Shown here: in pieces, positions 53,899 to 63,015 of the stretch
How the letters are laid out: every line of letters starts with the position of its first letter
Numbering within the stretch: position 1 is the stretch's first letter
From: Methanosarcina sp. UBA289
GTDB lineage: Archaea; Halobacteriota; Methanosarcinia; Methanosarcinales; Methanosarcinaceae
Direction of reading: 5' to 3'
Length of the DNA stretch: 64,000 bases
Assembly (NCBI GenBank): GCA_002496565.1
Contig: DAKJ01000009.1
Location: 1-64,000, forward strand
Made by a program: the position numbers and the translations under genes
Notes under the pieces: generated by a model
The model's database searches: none
Told to the model about the DNA's origin: nothing
The model's input: only the letters and a program-made list of their open reading frames with translations

Positions 53899-54268
53899 TT
53901 TATCCCCATCTGGCTTTTATATTTAGGAAATATCTTTTGATTACTTTTGGAGTATTTAAATTTTTTTAAGTCTATCGACTCTTTATCCCTCTTTATTGAC
54001 TCTTTATTGATTCTTAGGCCATTTTTATAGTTGGGGTTTTCTGGTATGAAAATACAGAATCTTGAAGCTGCATCTATGCTTTAAATTCATTCATCTGGAT
54101 TCATCTGGATTCATCCAGGTTCATCCTGTTCTACTATTTTTCTATTTATGTCTTCTATTTTATTTATATGGCGTAAAGTATATATTTCATACACGCTGAG
54201 ATTGAAATCGTTTCATGCTGCTGTCTGATGTATACTTTTAAATTCAAAAAAACAACCTTTTATTGATT
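53899..54268. other. Divergent intergenic region with decamer repeats
   Basis: About 370 nt, AT-rich. It contains the tandem decamers at 54091-54130, and a TATA-like GTATACTTTTAAA (54231-54243) that would start transcription at the phosphoesterase ATG, suggesting a leaderless message. Confidence 0.4.
54091..54130. repeat. Tandem decamer repeat
   Basis: TCATCTGGAT occurs twice exactly, then TCATCCAGGT and TCATCCTGTT, forming four in-phase 10-nt units that decay rightwards. Confidence 0.8.
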
Positions 54269-55126
54269 ATGCCACCCGAAATCATGCCTATTATTGAAGA
54301 GCCTGCTCTTATTGTGACCAATAATGAAACTTCACTGGTAGTTGCCGACATCCACCTTGGGATCGAGTGGGATCTGTACAGGAGCGGAATCAACTTACCC
54401 AGCCAGATGAAAGGGAGGCTGGACAGGCTTCTAGGCCATATCCAGACAAATCTCCCTGATAGAGTAATACTTCTTGGAGACGTAAAGCATAATGTTCCTC
54501 AGATCTCCTGGCAGGAAAAAGACGAAATTCCTTGCTTCCTCGAAACACTTGCAGAATATACACATGTGGATATTTTCCCAGGAAACCATGATGGGGGAAT
54601 CGAACTTCTTTTCAACAGGCAAAAGGACATTTCGATGCATTCCGCACGTGGCGAAGTGCTTGACGGGGTAGGATATTTCCACGGGCACACTTGGCCTGCG
54701 CCTGAACTGCTGGCCGCATCTTACGTAGTCACCGCCCATAATCATCCCACTATCCGTTTTACAGATTCGTTTGGCTACTCAGTAGTTGAGCCTGCCTGGA
54801 TCAAGACAAAATTCAATCTGGAGGCTCTGAAAGTTCATTTCGGAAATCTCGATTTTGAGAATCCTGCACAGTGGGCAGATCCTGAACTTTTTGTAATGCC
54901 GGCTTTTAATGAACTCTGTGGGGGTGTTCCTTTTAACGAATCCACTCAGGAAGATCTTTTGGGCCCGGTTTTTTCCTCAGGCGGAATTGAACTTGAGGCT
55001 TCCGAAGTGTATATGCTTGACGGGACAAGGCTTGGACTGCTCAGGAATATCCGGAAACTGAAGCATACGAGAGTTAGAAGCAAGACTGGAAGCAGGAAAC
55101 GCAACAATTCAAAAGGCTCTATGTAA
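54269..55126 (+). CDS. Metallophosphoesterase (COG1407 type)
   Basis: The protein (285 aa) has the calcineurin-like metal motifs in order: VVADIHLGIEWD, ILLGDVKHN, FPGNHDGGIE, GYFHGHTWPAPE and VTAHNHPTI. It belongs to the archaeal ICC-like phosphoesterase group, often near DNA-repair helicases, though not here. The C-terminal tail is basic (KHTRVRSKTGSRKRNN) and could bind nucleic acid. No Shine-Dalgarno is seen. A TTG at 54263 also opens the frame; the ATG at 54269 is preferred. Confidence 0.9.
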   Translation: MPPEIMPIIEEPALIVTNNETSLVVADIHLGIEWDLYRSGINLPSQMKGRLDRLLGHIQTNLPDRVILLGDVKHNVPQISWQEKDEIPCFLETLAEYTHVDIFPGNHDGGIELLFNRQKDISMHSARGEVLDGVGYFHGHTWPAPELLAASYVVTAHNHPTIRFTDSFGYSVVEPAWIKTKFNLEALKVHFGNLDFENPAQWADPELFVMPAFNELCGGVPFNESTQEDLLGPVFSSGGIELEASEVYMLDGTRLGLLRNIRKLKHTRVRSKTGSRKRNNSKGSM

Positions 55127-55770
55127 GACGATCTGGCATGTAGACAAGGATTAGCTTTAATTAGACAGAGATTAGGCTTGAGTTATAGAACGGAACCTTG
55201 TTATAAAATAGTTTTTTAGCTTGAATTTTGCAACTAACGGCAGGTTTTTAAAAATAGCTGTGTCTAACTCTGACTTTAGGCTTCGAACCAACAATGAAAT
55301 TCTTTTCAATTTTTTTCTGTTTTTCTTTCGGAGCCCGTTCAGTAGGAACTCATTCAGTATTTACATGGATTCTTGCTCTCAATGTTTATATAATATGCAT
55401 GGATGTGTATGGAAAAAATTAAATGTTAGGACTCAGGCTAATAGATAGCTATTATTCCTGAAATTTGTACTTGCAGCTTTCAGCCATAGAAGTGTGAATA
55501 AATAATTCACATATCAGCAATTTACATATCTAAGAATTCACAAATCTCTGTGAGACCCTCCAAGATTCTTTTCTTCTGCGGGCACTCGAACTGATTTACT
55601 AACGGTTGATTCGCGGATTATTAATTTATTATTGATTCATTTATGGTTAGCTTACTGACTTAAATGTGATTACTGATCAATTTAATAATTTATTATTGGT
55701 TTAATGATTGATCGCTAATCGATTAATAAGCGGTTTATTCGCATTCACCTGAATAGGATGTACTGATTCG
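55127..55770. other. AT-rich intergenic region upstream of lysS
   Basis: About 640 nt without a supported gene. A loose direct repeat (TTTATTATTGATT near 55625, TTTATTATTGGTT near 55690) and many short ATTGATT/ATCGATT words are present. Confidence 0.35.
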
Positions 55771-57318
55771 ATGAGCATGGAAATTAATAATGAAAAAATG
55801 TCAGATAGCCTTGTGCCTTCTGACAATGAATCTGACAATAATGAGATTTCAGATAGCAGGGTCTTTGATGATTCTAAACTTGCAAAACTAAACAGCATCA
55901 GAAACCAGGGATTTAACCCATACCCCTATAAGTTTGAAAAGAATGGGGATATCTGTGAAATCCAGAAAAAGTTCGAGGACTTTGAAAAGAATGAAGGGCT
56001 AATGGTTAGAACCGCAGGAAGGCTCTACAATATTCGCAGGCTTGGAAAAATGATATTTGCCGATCTTGGAGACCAGGGAGGCAAAATTCAGGTTACTTTA
56101 AGAAAAGGAAATCTTCCTGATGAGGATTTCGAGACTTTTAAAACCCTGGTCGACTCGGGAGATATTGTAGGCGTTCAGGGCACACTTTTTAGGACAAAAA
56201 GGGGTGAAAACTCCATCAGCGTGTCCGAATTCTCCCTGCTCTCAAAATCCCTCTGTGCCCTCCCAGAAAAATTCCACGGCTTAAAAGACATTGAAACCAG
56301 GTATAGGAAAAGGTATCTTGACCTCATAGTCAATGCTGATAAACGAGATATCTTCGTCATGAGGAGCAAACTAATTTCTGAGATCAGGCGCTACCTTACT
56401 GACAGGGAATTCCTGGAATTTGAAACTCCAATACTCCAGAATGTGTACGGAGGAGCAAATGCAAGGCCTTTTACAACTTTCCACAACTGTCTAGAACAGA
56501 AACTCTTCCTCAGGATTGCTCCAGAACTCTACCTAAAGAGGCTTGTTGTTGGCGGCTATGAGAAAGTCTTTGAGATCTCCAAGAATTTCAGGAATGAAGA
56601 TATCGACACAACCCATAACCCTGAATTCACCATGATCGAGGTCTATGAGGCTTACAGGGATTACAATGACATGATGGACTTAACCGAAAGCCTCATTTCG
56701 GAACTTGTCTTCAAGCTGACTGGCAGCTACGAAGTCAAAATGGGTGAAAACACGCTCAATCTCCAAACTCCCTGGAAGAGAATTTCCATGGAAGATGCCT
56801 TAAAAGAGTATGCCGGGCTTGATGTCTTTGCTCACTCTCTTGAAGAGTTGAAGCAAATCGCAATTGAAAACAGAATTGAGGACTATGAAAAGGCAAAAAC
56901 TTACGGAGAATTCCTTGCCCTGCTCTTTGAAGGCCTGGTAGAGGACAAACTGATAAATCCGACTTTTATTTATGATTTCCCTGTTGAAAATTCCCCACTT
57001 GCCAAGAACCACAGGTCAAAAGAAGGCTTTGTAGAGAGGTTTGAACTCTTCCTGAACGGCTGGGAACTGGCAAACGGATATTCCGAACTGAATGATCCTC
57101 TTGAGCAGCAAAAAAGGTTCGAAGAGCAGGACAAGAAAAGAAAGTTAGGAGACCTTGAAGCCCAGACCATAGATTACGATTTTGTAAATGCCCTCGGATA
57201 CGGAATGCCCCCAACTGGAGGTATGGGACTTGGAATCGACAGGCTTACCATGATCCTTGTGGGTCTGGAATCCATCAAGGAAGTGATTCTCTTCCCGCAG
57301 ATGAAAAGAGAAGACTGA
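55771..57318 (+). CDS. lysS: Lysyl-tRNA synthetase, class II
   Basis: The 515-aa protein is a class II LysRS. It has an OB-fold anticodon domain (about residues 75-175; VRTAGRLYNIRRLGK) and class II motifs 2 (FEISKNFRNEDIDTTHNPEF) and 3 (GMGLGIDRLTMIL). The N-terminal 35 residues are an extra, Ser/Asp/Asn-rich acidic tail. Methanosarcina is known for having both class I and class II LysRS; only the class II gene is in this window. It is monocistronic with a terminator. Confidence 0.95.
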   Translation: MSMEINNEKMSDSLVPSDNESDNNEISDSRVFDDSKLAKLNSIRNQGFNPYPYKFEKNGDICEIQKKFEDFEKNEGLMVRTAGRLYNIRRLGKMIFADLGDQGGKIQVTLRKGNLPDEDFETFKTLVDSGDIVGVQGTLFRTKRGENSISVSEFSLLSKSLCALPEKFHGLKDIETRYRKRYLDLIVNADKRDIFVMRSKLISEIRRYLTDREFLEFETPILQNVYGGANARPFTTFHNCLEQKLFLRIAPELYLKRLVVGGYEKVFEISKNFRNEDIDTTHNPEFTMIEVYEAYRDYNDMMDLTESLISELVFKLTGSYEVKMGENTLNLQTPWKRISMEDALKEYAGLDVFAHSLEELKQIAIENRIEDYEKAKTYGEFLALLFEGLVEDKLINPTFIYDFPVENSPLAKNHRSKEGFVERFELFLNGWELANGYSELNDPLEQQKRFEEQDKKRKLGDLEAQTIDYDFVNALGYGMPPTGGMGLGIDRLTMILVGLESIKEVILFPQMKRED

Positions 57319-57382
57319 TTGATTTCAGACTTAATTTTGTTCTGCAGGTCCGAGTTTGTCCTTCTAAGCGGACGGTTCAGTC

Positions 57383-57397
57383 GGGGAGAAAATCCCC
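57383..57397 (+). terminator. Terminator of lysS
   Basis: GGGGA and TCCCC form a 5-bp stem with a 5-nt loop, followed by TTCTTTTTTATT, about 65 nt after the lysS stop. Confidence 0.6.
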
Positions 57398-57989
57398 TTC
57401 TTTTTTATTCCGGAGAAGCCTGAACGGCATCTTCCTCGGGCAGCATAGAACTTAATTCGGATGAAGTCTACTGTTGGATGGAACAAAGAAAGTCATAAAA
57501 TTCCCTGAGTTTCTGGATGCATAATCTGGAACTTATATCCCGGATGAGGACTTTTGAAGAGTCTCTAAATTTTCGTAAAGGTCTTTTAGTCTGGTGCTTA
57601 ACTTATTCGTTAACTTCTATTTTCCTGCATTTTACGGAAAATTGTCAGATGCCAGATTTTTCAAAAATACACTGGTCTTAGACTTCAAAAAATATTTCAT
57701 CATTCAATCTACATTTCTCCATATTTTTATATTGTCATTTACCTTATTTTCTGCATAATATCTTTAATCATATTTTTTTTCTAGATCACATCTTCAACAA
57801 TAAATCTTTATAATAAAATGTAATAAGTGTTTTTACTGTATAAAATTTTGTATAGTTGTTGCTTTAAAGTGTTTTATAGTCGTTGATTATAATTTAAACT
57901 TCTTCAATCCCGGAAAAGTGTCTTTATTGAACCTAAGATAAAAATGAAAAAATAATCCGCTTTTAAGTAAAATGGCCGAGGATAATCTA
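57398..57989. other. Intergenic region upstream of the PAS kinase
   Basis: About 590 nt, T-rich and without a supported gene. Nothing else is recognised. Confidence 0.35.
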
Positions 57990-59513
57990 ATGGCTAAAGA
58001 AGAAATATATAAGGCTCTATTTGAGCAGTCCAATGATGCAATTCTTATAACAAATGGGGAGCATATTCTGGAAGTTAACCCTAAAGGCTGTAAACTTCTC
58101 GGATATGATAGGGCCCATCTTGAAAAAATTTCCCTCCTTTCTCTGTTTACTGAAGAATCTCTTCCCAGCTTCCAGAATGCATTGAACGCAACTCTGGAGA
58201 ACAGATCGGCGTTTTTTGAGACGAAGATCAAAAGGTCAGATAATAGTATCCTCGATGTAGAGGTTAATTCCTTAGCCATGTGTGACCAAAGAAAAACTCT
58301 CCTGATAATCATCCGGGACATAACTTTGCGTAAAGAATCAGAACGTTTGGTTCAAAAAGAAAGAGAGATATTGAGTGCTTTACTGGAAAAAAGCCTTTGC
58401 GGAATATTGTTAATCGAGGCTTCTAGCCATAAAATAGTTGATGTAAACACCATTGCAATTAAAACGATAGGGAGATCAAAAGAAGAGATTGTCGGAAATA
58501 TATGTCACCAATTTATCTGTCCTGCAGAGGTTGGAAAATGCCCTATCAGTGATCTTGGACTGAGTGTGGATAACTCAGAAAGAAAGATCATCAATGCTCA
58601 AAAGGGAGTCATCCCGATACTTAAGAGTGTGGTTCCAGTAACTATAGAGGACAAAGCTTATTTTGTTGAATGTTTCATTGACCTTTCCGAGCGTAAAAGA
58701 ACCGAAGAGAGACTCCTCCAGGCAAAACTGGAAGCGGAAGCTGCCAGCCGCACAAAGAGTGAGTTCCTTACCAATATGAGTCACGAGCTGAGGACGCCTC
58801 TTAACTCCATTATTGGTTTTTCGGATATCCTGCTCGAAAAAGTTTTTGGGGATCTCAACGGAAAGCAGCTAAAATATGTTAATAACATCTCTGTCAGCGG
58901 AAAGCATCTCCTTGGACTTATAAACGATATCCTTGACCTATCAAAAGTAGAAGCCGGAAAAATGGAACTTAACTACAGTGAGTTTTCTATTGGCTCGGTT
59001 TTCGATGAGGTGAAATCCACTATCTTGCCCCTTGCTCAGGTTAAATCCCTTGAAATGGATTTTAATATGGATCTGGATATTGGAGATATTCAGGCGGATA
59101 GAAGCCGCCTTATTCAGATCCTTTATAACCTCGTAAGCAACGCTGTCAAGTTTACCCCGGAAGGAGGAAAAGTCTCTGTCTACTGTAAAAAAAGCGGAAA
59201 CAGAGCTATATTTTCGGTCACAGATACGGGAATAGGTATATCTTCTGAAGATCAGAAATACCTCTTTGAGCCTTTCAAACAGATCGATTCGGGCATGAAC
59301 CGGCAGTACGGAGGTACTGGCCTTGGGCTTGTTCTGGTAAAACAGTTTGTTGATTTGCATAAGGGCAGAGTATGGTTTACAAGTGTTCAGGGAAAAGGGT
59401 CATCTTTCATATTTGAGCTGCCCGTAAATGGTCTGGATGAAATGGAAAAACCGGATAATATATTCAAAGATAGTGCCACCAAAGTTGGGATATCTGCTAA
59501 CTTCTCAGGATGA
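57990..59513 (+). CDS. Soluble PAS-PAS sensor histidine kinase
   Basis: The protein (507 aa) has no membrane segment. PAS1 (about residues 5-110; FEQSNDAILITNGEHILEVN) and PAS2 (about 125-235) precede a coiled linker, the phosphoacceptor NMSHELRTPLNSIIGFSD (H265) and a HATPase domain (NLVSNAVKFTPEGG, VTDTGIGIS, YGGTGLGLVLVK). PAS2 carries a cysteine-histidine patch (C172, H173, C177, C184 in ICHQFICPAEVGKCP) that could hold haem or a metal. An ATG at 57972 is also in frame, but GAGG at 57978-57981 serves the ATG at 57990. No response regulator is adjacent. Confidence 0.9.
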   Translation: MAKEEIYKALFEQSNDAILITNGEHILEVNPKGCKLLGYDRAHLEKISLLSLFTEESLPSFQNALNATLENRSAFFETKIKRSDNSILDVEVNSLAMCDQRKTLLIIIRDITLRKESERLVQKEREILSALLEKSLCGILLIEASSHKIVDVNTIAIKTIGRSKEEIVGNICHQFICPAEVGKCPISDLGLSVDNSERKIINAQKGVIPILKSVVPVTIEDKAYFVECFIDLSERKRTEERLLQAKLEAEAASRTKSEFLTNMSHELRTPLNSIIGFSDILLEKVFGDLNGKQLKYVNNISVSGKHLLGLINDILDLSKVEAGKMELNYSEFSIGSVFDEVKSTILPLAQVKSLEMDFNMDLDIGDIQADRSRLIQILYNLVSNAVKFTPEGGKVSVYCKKSGNRAIFSVTDTGIGISSEDQKYLFEPFKQIDSGMNRQYGGTGLGLVLVKQFVDLHKGRVWFTSVQGKGSSFIFELPVNGLDEMEKPDNIFKDSATKVGISANFSG

Positions 59514-59581
59514 ATAATTTCAGATTTTAATACGGTATAGTTATAGGAAGGCTTTTCCCAGCCCCGGCGGTGAATAATGCA

Positions 59582-60184
59582 TCATTTATTCTGAAACCGA
59601 GGATTTGAGGAGAGATGATTGGTAATCTTCTCTGCAATTAAGGAGGGTCTATATTTTCTCACCTCGAATACAAAGCTGTTTTTCACATTCCATCTCTGGA
59701 TCACGGCTTCGAGCAGGCTTTTTCGCACCACCCAGATCATCGGGAAATCCACGAGAGATCTCAACCTGTCCACACTTTCGGCCCAAATTTCCCCATTCAG
59801 TTCGAAGCGGCCTATTTCATCGATTACAACAATGTCTTGATCTACTTTTTCCGAGGTTAAAAGGGCATTTTTTCCATGAAACACCCCGTCAGGGTTGAAG
59901 TAAAAGGGACCATGCCTAATCCAAGCCCTGTTTTCTTTGTTGCAGAGTTCAACTGATTTTCCTGTCCAGAGATCCTTTACGGAAAAGCCGTATCTTGCAC
60001 CGTTCTTTATTTTTCCGGGGGCCAGGATTCCTGAATAGCGAATTCCTTTTGCTCCGAGGAAGCAAAGGGTTTGGGTAAGGAGGGTCGTTTTCCCCTCGCC
60101 TGGCTCCCCGGTTATTATAAATATCGGTTTATGGGCTTTATGTTCCGGATAATTCCCATTTTCTGAAATCATTTTTTCGGACAT
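59582..60184 (-). CDS. THEP1-type nucleoside-triphosphatase
   Basis: The 200-aa protein is a NTPase_1 (DUF265/THEP1) P-loop protein: Walker A FIITGEPGEGKTTLLTQ (about residues 22-38), GARYGFSVKDLWTG, and Walker B DIVVIDEIGRFELNG (about 117-131). Members hydrolyse NTPs; the archaeal and thermophilic ones are poorly understood. It is convergent with the kinase. Start M1 or M5. The promoter region is shared with the divergent ABC-importer operon. Confidence 0.88.
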   Translation of the reverse strand: MSEKMISENGNYPEHKAHKPIFIITGEPGEGKTTLLTQTLCFLGAKGIRYSGILAPGKIKNGARYGFSVKDLWTGKSVELCNKENRAWIRHGPFYFNPDGVFHGKNALLTSEKVDQDIVVIDEIGRFELNGEIWAESVDRLRSLVDFPMIWVVRKSLLEAVIQRWNVKNSFVFEVRKYRPSLIAEKITNHLSSNPRFQNK

Positions 60185-60450
60185 TGTTTTTCCTCACATA
60201 TTGTATTTTTCAATTTAATTTTAGGGACGTTCTATAGGCCTTTTTAGGGACAGTTCTATCTACAGTTCTATTTACTGTTTTATGGGCTGTTCTAGGCTGT
60301 TCTATAGCTGCCTCACAGACCATTTTACTGATAATTCTCAAAAAACTATATATATATCGATATGTTTATCTGAACATAACGGTTGCGCAATTCCGGAATA
60401 TATCGAAAAAGAAAATGCTATTTCACCTTCAGATTTTTCAGGAGCTTAGA
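60185..60450. promoter_or_regulatory. Divergent promoter region of NTPase and ABC importer operon
   Basis: The 266-nt gap has imperfect tandem words (GTTCTAT with TTTTAGGGAC or CTGTTCTA, 60229-60310). A TATA-like CTATATATATCG at 60349-60360 lies about 90 nt before the plus-strand start. Repressor sites cannot be defined. Confidence 0.35.
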
Positions 60451-61074
60451 ATGATACAAAATGAATTTTCATTGTCATTATGCGCGCTCGCACTGGTTTT
60501 TTGTGTGCTGCTCTCGACACTCCCGGGCCAGGCTCTTGCAGCCGGAACAGACTCCTCCTGTACGGTCGAGCGAACGCTTCCGCCATCTGTGGCTCCGGGT
60601 TCGGAGTTTGAAGTGCAGCTGAATGTTTCGGGTTTTGAGACAGGAGGCATTGTTGAAACACTTCCACAGGGTTTCATCTATCTCAATAGCTCCCTGCCTG
60701 AAACCCGGGTGCGGGTTGAGGGGCAACATGTCATTTTTGCTCTTCTTGAAGAGGATAAAGTAAGCTACAGCGTAAAAGCCCCTGCTTCAGGAGATGGAAT
60801 TTTTAGCGGGGAGTGGGAAGAGGTTCTCGGACAGAAGAAAGGAAAAGTACAGGGTAATTCGGAAGTAGTTGTCTCATCCTCCTCTTATTCCAAATCTGGG
60901 GACTCAACCGGCAAAGCCCGGGATATGGTCTCTAATCCCGGGAATGCCTCTGACCAAAAACCCGGCAGGTTGCCTTTTGCAGGCCCAGGACTCCTGGGAG
61001 GGGCAATAGGATTTGCGGCTGGGTTCAGGGCTCTGGAAAAATCCCGTAAGGAAAAGAAGGGAGGAATTTTGTGA
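60451..61074 (+). CDS. Secreted anchored protein of the ABC importer operon
   Basis: The 207-aa protein has a signal peptide ending GQALAAG and an all-beta domain (about residues 35-135; TLPPSVAPGSEFEVQLNVSGF and GGIVETLPQGFIYLNSSLPE). A Ser/Gly-rich linker and a C-terminal membrane anchor with basic stop follow (LLGGAIGFAAGFRALEKSRKEKK). The beta domain type occurs in other Methanosarcina surface proteins but I know no function. A GGAG site fixes the ATG at 60451 (a TTG at 60415... is not needed). Its stop overlaps the next gene's GTG by 4 nt, so the two are coupled. Confidence 0.82.
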   Translation: MIQNEFSLSLCALALVFCVLLSTLPGQALAAGTDSSCTVERTLPPSVAPGSEFEVQLNVSGFETGGIVETLPQGFIYLNSSLPETRVRVEGQHVIFALLEEDKVSYSVKAPASGDGIFSGEWEEVLGQKKGKVQGNSEVVVSSSSYSKSGDSTGKARDMVSNPGNASDQKPGRLPFAGPGLLGGAIGFAAGFRALEKSRKEKKGGIL

Positions 61075-62894
61075 ATCTCAAATCCTTTAAATTCAGAATC
61101 TTAAAAGAAAACTCTTTGCAACCTGTACGCTCATGGTTTTGCTTATTATTTATCCTGGGCCTTTTTTTGCCGGCCTGTATCCTGCCTGCAGGAGCAAGCG
61201 TAATTCCCGGTGATTCCAGCGGTGACACCTGCGTTTCGGACGAGGAACTTGCAAGCTCCATTTTATCCCACATGGAATACAGCTATCTTGGAAAAGAAAG
61301 GCCTCATCTCTCGGCGGAAGAATTATCCCTTTCAGCTCACAACTTCAGGCATATTCCTTACGGCAGAGTAGTAATCCCGGTTTCCTCGGAGAAAGATTTC
61401 ATCACGCCCAACATCTGGTACAAAATGGGAGTGCCCACAGGCTCTTTGATCTATGAAGGACTTGTAACCCGGAACAGGGACGGCAACTACGACTCCTGGC
61501 TTGCAGAAAGCTGGAGCTCCTCAGAAGACGCGAAGGTCTGGACTTTCCGGCTCAAAGAAGCAAAATGGCAGGATGGAGAAACGGTAAACTCCGAAGATGT
61601 CAAATTCACCCATGATTACCTCAAGGATAAAAAGCTCAAGCTTGCTTTTGTGCTCAACTCCGTTGAGAGAGTCGAATGCCCTGATGCGCAGACCGCGGTC
61701 TTTTATCTTGAAAACCCGGATCCGACCTTCCCGGATAGGCTTTCTCATTCCCCGGGCATTGCCATCTTTCCTAAACACATCTGGGAAAACGTTGAGAATC
61801 CCGCAAGCTATGACGAATACGCGTCCGGCGATACCCACTTTATAGGGTCGGGCCCTTTCAGATACAAAGCGGCCGAGAGAGGCCAGTACTTCCTTCTGGA
61901 AGCAAGTGAAGCCTACCACGGGGATAGCCCCTATGTAAAAGAGGTGGCCCTGAAACTGATCCCGGATGCTTCAAGCCGGCTCTTTGCGCTTCAAAGTGGG
62001 GAAATCGACGTGCTGCCCGAAATAACTCCCGTAGAGGCAGAGAAACTCAAGGGTAAAGATAACATAAAAGTTTACAACATTCCGGATGCTACGGGCTATG
62101 AAATCGCCTTTAACTGCGAACAGTTCCCAGCAAATGATCCCCTCTTCAGGCAGGCCTTAAGCCATGCCGTGAACCGGGAAAATGCCGCTAATATGCTGGG
62201 GAACGCGGAACCTACTGAGACCGTATTCCTGCTCCCGGATCTTGCGCATGATTTTGTAAACCCGGACTACATCGGGAAATATGACTACGACCTTGGAAAG
62301 GCAAGGGACCTTTTTAAGGTCTCAGATAACTTTTCCGTGGATTCCGATGGAAAGGTCCGGTATAAAAACGGGGATCAAATTCACCTGAAAATCCCGCTCG
62401 GAGGTAAGGCCCATATGAACAGGGCTGATGAAAAACTCCTGAACGTCATAAAAATGGACTGGGAGGAAAAACTGGGTTTTGATGTGGAATTAGAGGCCGT
62501 CCCAGAGGATATCTATCTTGAACAAATAGGAGAGAGTCCAATCTTCATCGATGGCATGCCCGGCACCATGCACGACGATTTGGAAGACCTGAATAATTTC
62601 TACAGAAGCCCTGCAGGCAGCAACTACTACCACTACGACAGCCCCGAATATAACCGGCTGATGGAAGAGTTGAAAAACACCGCTGACCGGGACAAAAGGA
62701 AAGAAATCGGGTACCGGATGCAGGCCGTCCTGGCCGAAGACGTACCCACCATTCCGGTCTGCAGCACGGGTACGCTCGTGGCTTACCGCACTGACCGTTT
62801 TACGGGCTGGGAAAACGTTCTGCCTTTGCAGGCTGGAATCCTGGATAAAAAGGTCTTTTTGAACATCAAACCCGTGAGTTCCCAGGCTTCCTGA
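61071..62894 (+). CDS. ABC transporter substrate-binding protein (peptide/nickel type)
   Basis: The 607-aa protein is a family 5 solute-binding protein. It has a signal peptide (about residues 22-42) and an N-terminal extra segment (DTCVSDEELASSILSHM). The SBP_bac_5 core follows: YEGLVTRNRDGNYDSWLAESW, WTFRLKEAKWQDGE, FIGSGPFRYKAAERG, ALSHAVNRENAANML. Ligand could be peptide, nickel or another cation chelate. The start is a GTG within the GTGA overlap. It is followed by a permease. GC content is visibly higher than upstream genes. Confidence 0.92.
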   Translation: MNLKSFKFRILKENSLQPVRSWFCLLFILGLFLPACILPAGASVIPGDSSGDTCVSDEELASSILSHMEYSYLGKERPHLSAEELSLSAHNFRHIPYGRVVIPVSSEKDFITPNIWYKMGVPTGSLIYEGLVTRNRDGNYDSWLAESWSSSEDAKVWTFRLKEAKWQDGETVNSEDVKFTHDYLKDKKLKLAFVLNSVERVECPDAQTAVFYLENPDPTFPDRLSHSPGIAIFPKHIWENVENPASYDEYASGDTHFIGSGPFRYKAAERGQYFLLEASEAYHGDSPYVKEVALKLIPDASSRLFALQSGEIDVLPEITPVEAEKLKGKDNIKVYNIPDATGYEIAFNCEQFPANDPLFRQALSHAVNRENAANMLGNAEPTETVFLLPDLAHDFVNPDYIGKYDYDLGKARDLFKVSDNFSVDSDGKVRYKNGDQIHLKIPLGGKAHMNRADEKLLNVIKMDWEEKLGFDVELEAVPEDIYLEQIGESPIFIDGMPGTMHDDLEDLNNFYRSPAGSNYYHYDSPEYNRLMEELKNTADRDKRKEIGYRMQAVLAEDVPTIPVCSTGTLVAYRTDRFTGWENVLPLQAGILDKKVFLNIKPVSSQAS

Positions 62895-63015
62895 ATCGAA
62901 GTTTGCGGACGCTTAACTCAAAGCTCGTAGATACCTCAATCGATGAGGGCGGTTTAAGCTGAGTTTCCGAATCAAAAGCGTATATCTGAATTGAAAAGGC
63001 ATGGAGGGAAAAAAA

